NCBI RefSeq assembly: GCF_900110765.1
Contig: NZ_FOEO01000003.1
Location: 62,001-126,000, forward strand
Source of the DNA: Pseudomonas sp. NFACC02
Lineage (GTDB): Bacteria > Pseudomonadota > Gammaproteobacteria > Pseudomonadales > Pseudomonadaceae
Direction: 5' to 3'
DNA length: 64,000 nt
Shown one piece after another: positions 63,054 to 64,000 of the stretch. Positions within the stretch are counted from its first letter, which is position 1. Every line of letters begins with the position of its first letter. A program made the position numbers and the translations under genes. The notes beneath the pieces were generated by a model. The model made no database searches. It saw only the letters and a list, made by a program, of their open reading frames with translations, and was not told the DNA's origin.

Positions 63054-63692
63054 ATCGCCAGATCGACTGGTTGACCAATGCGCCGGGCATCCGAATGTCG
63101 CATGGACAAGGGCAGGGCGAATCACTCAACACCGGTATCACGAAGGCTTGCGACCGCGCTGTGGCAAATCATACGCAGTGCCCACGCACCGAACGCGGTC
63201 GGTGATCATAAGGATGGTCAGCGTCATCCCGGTGGTTGTGGCTGCCGTGGTCCGAGGGGTCGAGGTCACTCAGTCGCCACCAGGTTACTAAATAACGTTC
63301 TTAAGTTACTCCCATTGCGCTCAACTAACCGGGATCCAATTATCAAAAATTTATTAGCTTGCTATTAAACTAGTGGGTGTAAAAAAGTTCAGGAAAAATA
63401 AACCCTGTGTATCAGTGAGTTGTACGGATCGTGTTCGCTCATCAAAAATTTCTCGCTAAGCTTTACAAAAATTTCACATCCGTTGACTATAGTGATGTCA
63501 TTGAGCCACCTGTGACAGGTTTCGATAGTCCCTCCAACTATTAAGGTGCGGGGCTGCAACGAAAGGACGATGCACGCCGCTTCTTTTGGGAGCTAGAATG
63601 CATCGACGCCAAACCAGGGATTTTGTTTAAATTCTAATAAGGCTTCTGGGTTGCTAAAACTACAACAACATCTGTGAAGAAGGTTTTTCCCT
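63054..63692. other. 640-bp leader of the chemoreceptor gene
   Basis: No convincing gene. From about 63300 it becomes AT-rich (runs such as TTATCAAAAATTTATTAGC). TATAGT at 63488-63493 could be a -10 box, with a weak TTTACA 20 bp before. After it come two small dyads, ACCTGT-G-ACAGGT (63508-63520) and ATAGT/ACTAT (63525-63541). This could give a structured 5' leader of roughly 190 bases. Confidence 0.35.
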
Positions 63693-64000
63693 ATGAATAT
63701 CAGAACCCTGAACGTTGCACCACGCGCTGTCATATTCTTCAGTATGATCCTGCTGATACTTATATCGTTAGGCATCGTTGCTGCGCTTCAGATGGGTAAG
63801 CTACGCGAATCCGAGCAAGACGTGGAAATGAACTGGATGGCCAGCGTGCGTCAAGCTGCCCTGATGAATGCCAGTTTGCTGAGGTTACGCCTGGAAAGCC
63901 TGCGGGGCGTCACGGCGACAGACGAGAAACTGCAGAAAGAAACATTGACCGCTTTTTCCGGCTATCGAAAGAATTTCGACGATGCGATAAAAGACTACGG
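63693..64000 (+). CDS. methyl-accepting chemotaxis protein, N-terminal part (3' end outside window)
   Basis: The first 102 residues of a transmembrane chemoreceptor. A basic start (MNIRTLNVAPRA) is followed by a membrane helix (VIFFSMILLILISLGIVAALQMG) and the beginning of a periplasmic four-helix-bundle sensor (KLRESEQDVEMNWMASVRQAALMNASLLRLRLESLRGV). AAGAAGG precedes ATG 63693. HAMP and MA signalling domains are beyond the window edge, so the class call rests on the N-terminus only. Confidence 0.8.
   Translation, partial: MNIRTLNVAPRAVIFFSMILLILISLGIVAALQMGKLRESEQDVEMNWMASVRQAALMNASLLRLRLESLRGVTATDEKLQKETLTAFSGYRKNFDDAIKDY

Noticed and set aside
63054..63692. c-di-GMP-I riboswitch before the chemoreceptor gene
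   Set aside because: The conserved core (CACGCACAGGGCAAACC-type and receptor GNRA parts) is not present.

Overview
The window is a contiguous piece of a Pseudomonas chromosome. This rests on gene content (Sia-type c-di-GMP module, REP-associated tyrosine transposase with REP sequences, PagL, CsbD proteins, TonB siderophore receptor, eight LysR-type regulators), GC-rich coding sequence and AGGAG-type ribosome binding sites. It looks like a fluorescent pseudomonad; I cannot name the species. No rRNA, tRNA, CRISPR array, prophage or integrase was seen. The first gene (hybrid kinase) and the last (chemoreceptor) run off the window.

Layout. 1-15 kb is metabolic accessory DNA built from small regulator-target pairs: LysR/YcaC-like hydrolase, class II aldolase/XRE-cupin regulator with a palindromic operator between them, EamA exporter/LysR, LysR/DUF2798, LysR/SDR, then an orphan ParA, a ClC channel and a methyltransferase-cupin pair. 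15.4-21.4 kb looks like an aconitate island: an MHS-type transporter, a periplasmic protein resembling aconitate isomerase, a Tat-exported MmgE/PrpD protein that keeps the cis-aconitate decarboxylase active-site residues, and two sister LysR regulators, with a fetB remnant in the middle. 21.5-25 kb holds an aldo/keto reductase and a creatininase-amidase operon.

25.2-28.2 kb is a four-gene SiaABCD-like operon (PP2C phosphatase, SiaB kinase, SiaC, diguanylate cyclase) in which the phosphatase carries a soluble CBS-like input instead of a membrane sensor. 28.2-30.5 kb contains a REP-associated transposase and REP sequences around a GlxA-type regulator. 30.5-36 kb has trmK, an ABC exporter and a large hybrid kinase; 36.3-38.4 kb a TonB-dependent receptor. 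38.6-49.6 kb is signalling and stress: a lone receiver with a double-KaiC-domain ATPase, PagL, a GAF-PAS-PAS hybrid kinase, an EAL phosphodiesterase, a frameshifted small gene, a membrane protein, a PAS-LuxR regulator and two CsbD-type proteins.

50.6-52 kb has no convincing gene but carries three copies of a structured repeat whose stems are kept by paired changes. 52-56 kb is a catabolic cluster (ACS-type transporter, LysR, RraA-type aldolase, NAD-dependent dehydrogenase) with a shared promoter motif. 56-63 kb holds DoxX, a monooxygenase, LysR and AraC regulators, a SnoaL-like secreted protein, and a polyol-type SDR with an AraC regulator separated by a 13-bp perfect inverted repeat. Function calls come from reading motifs; no database search was run.
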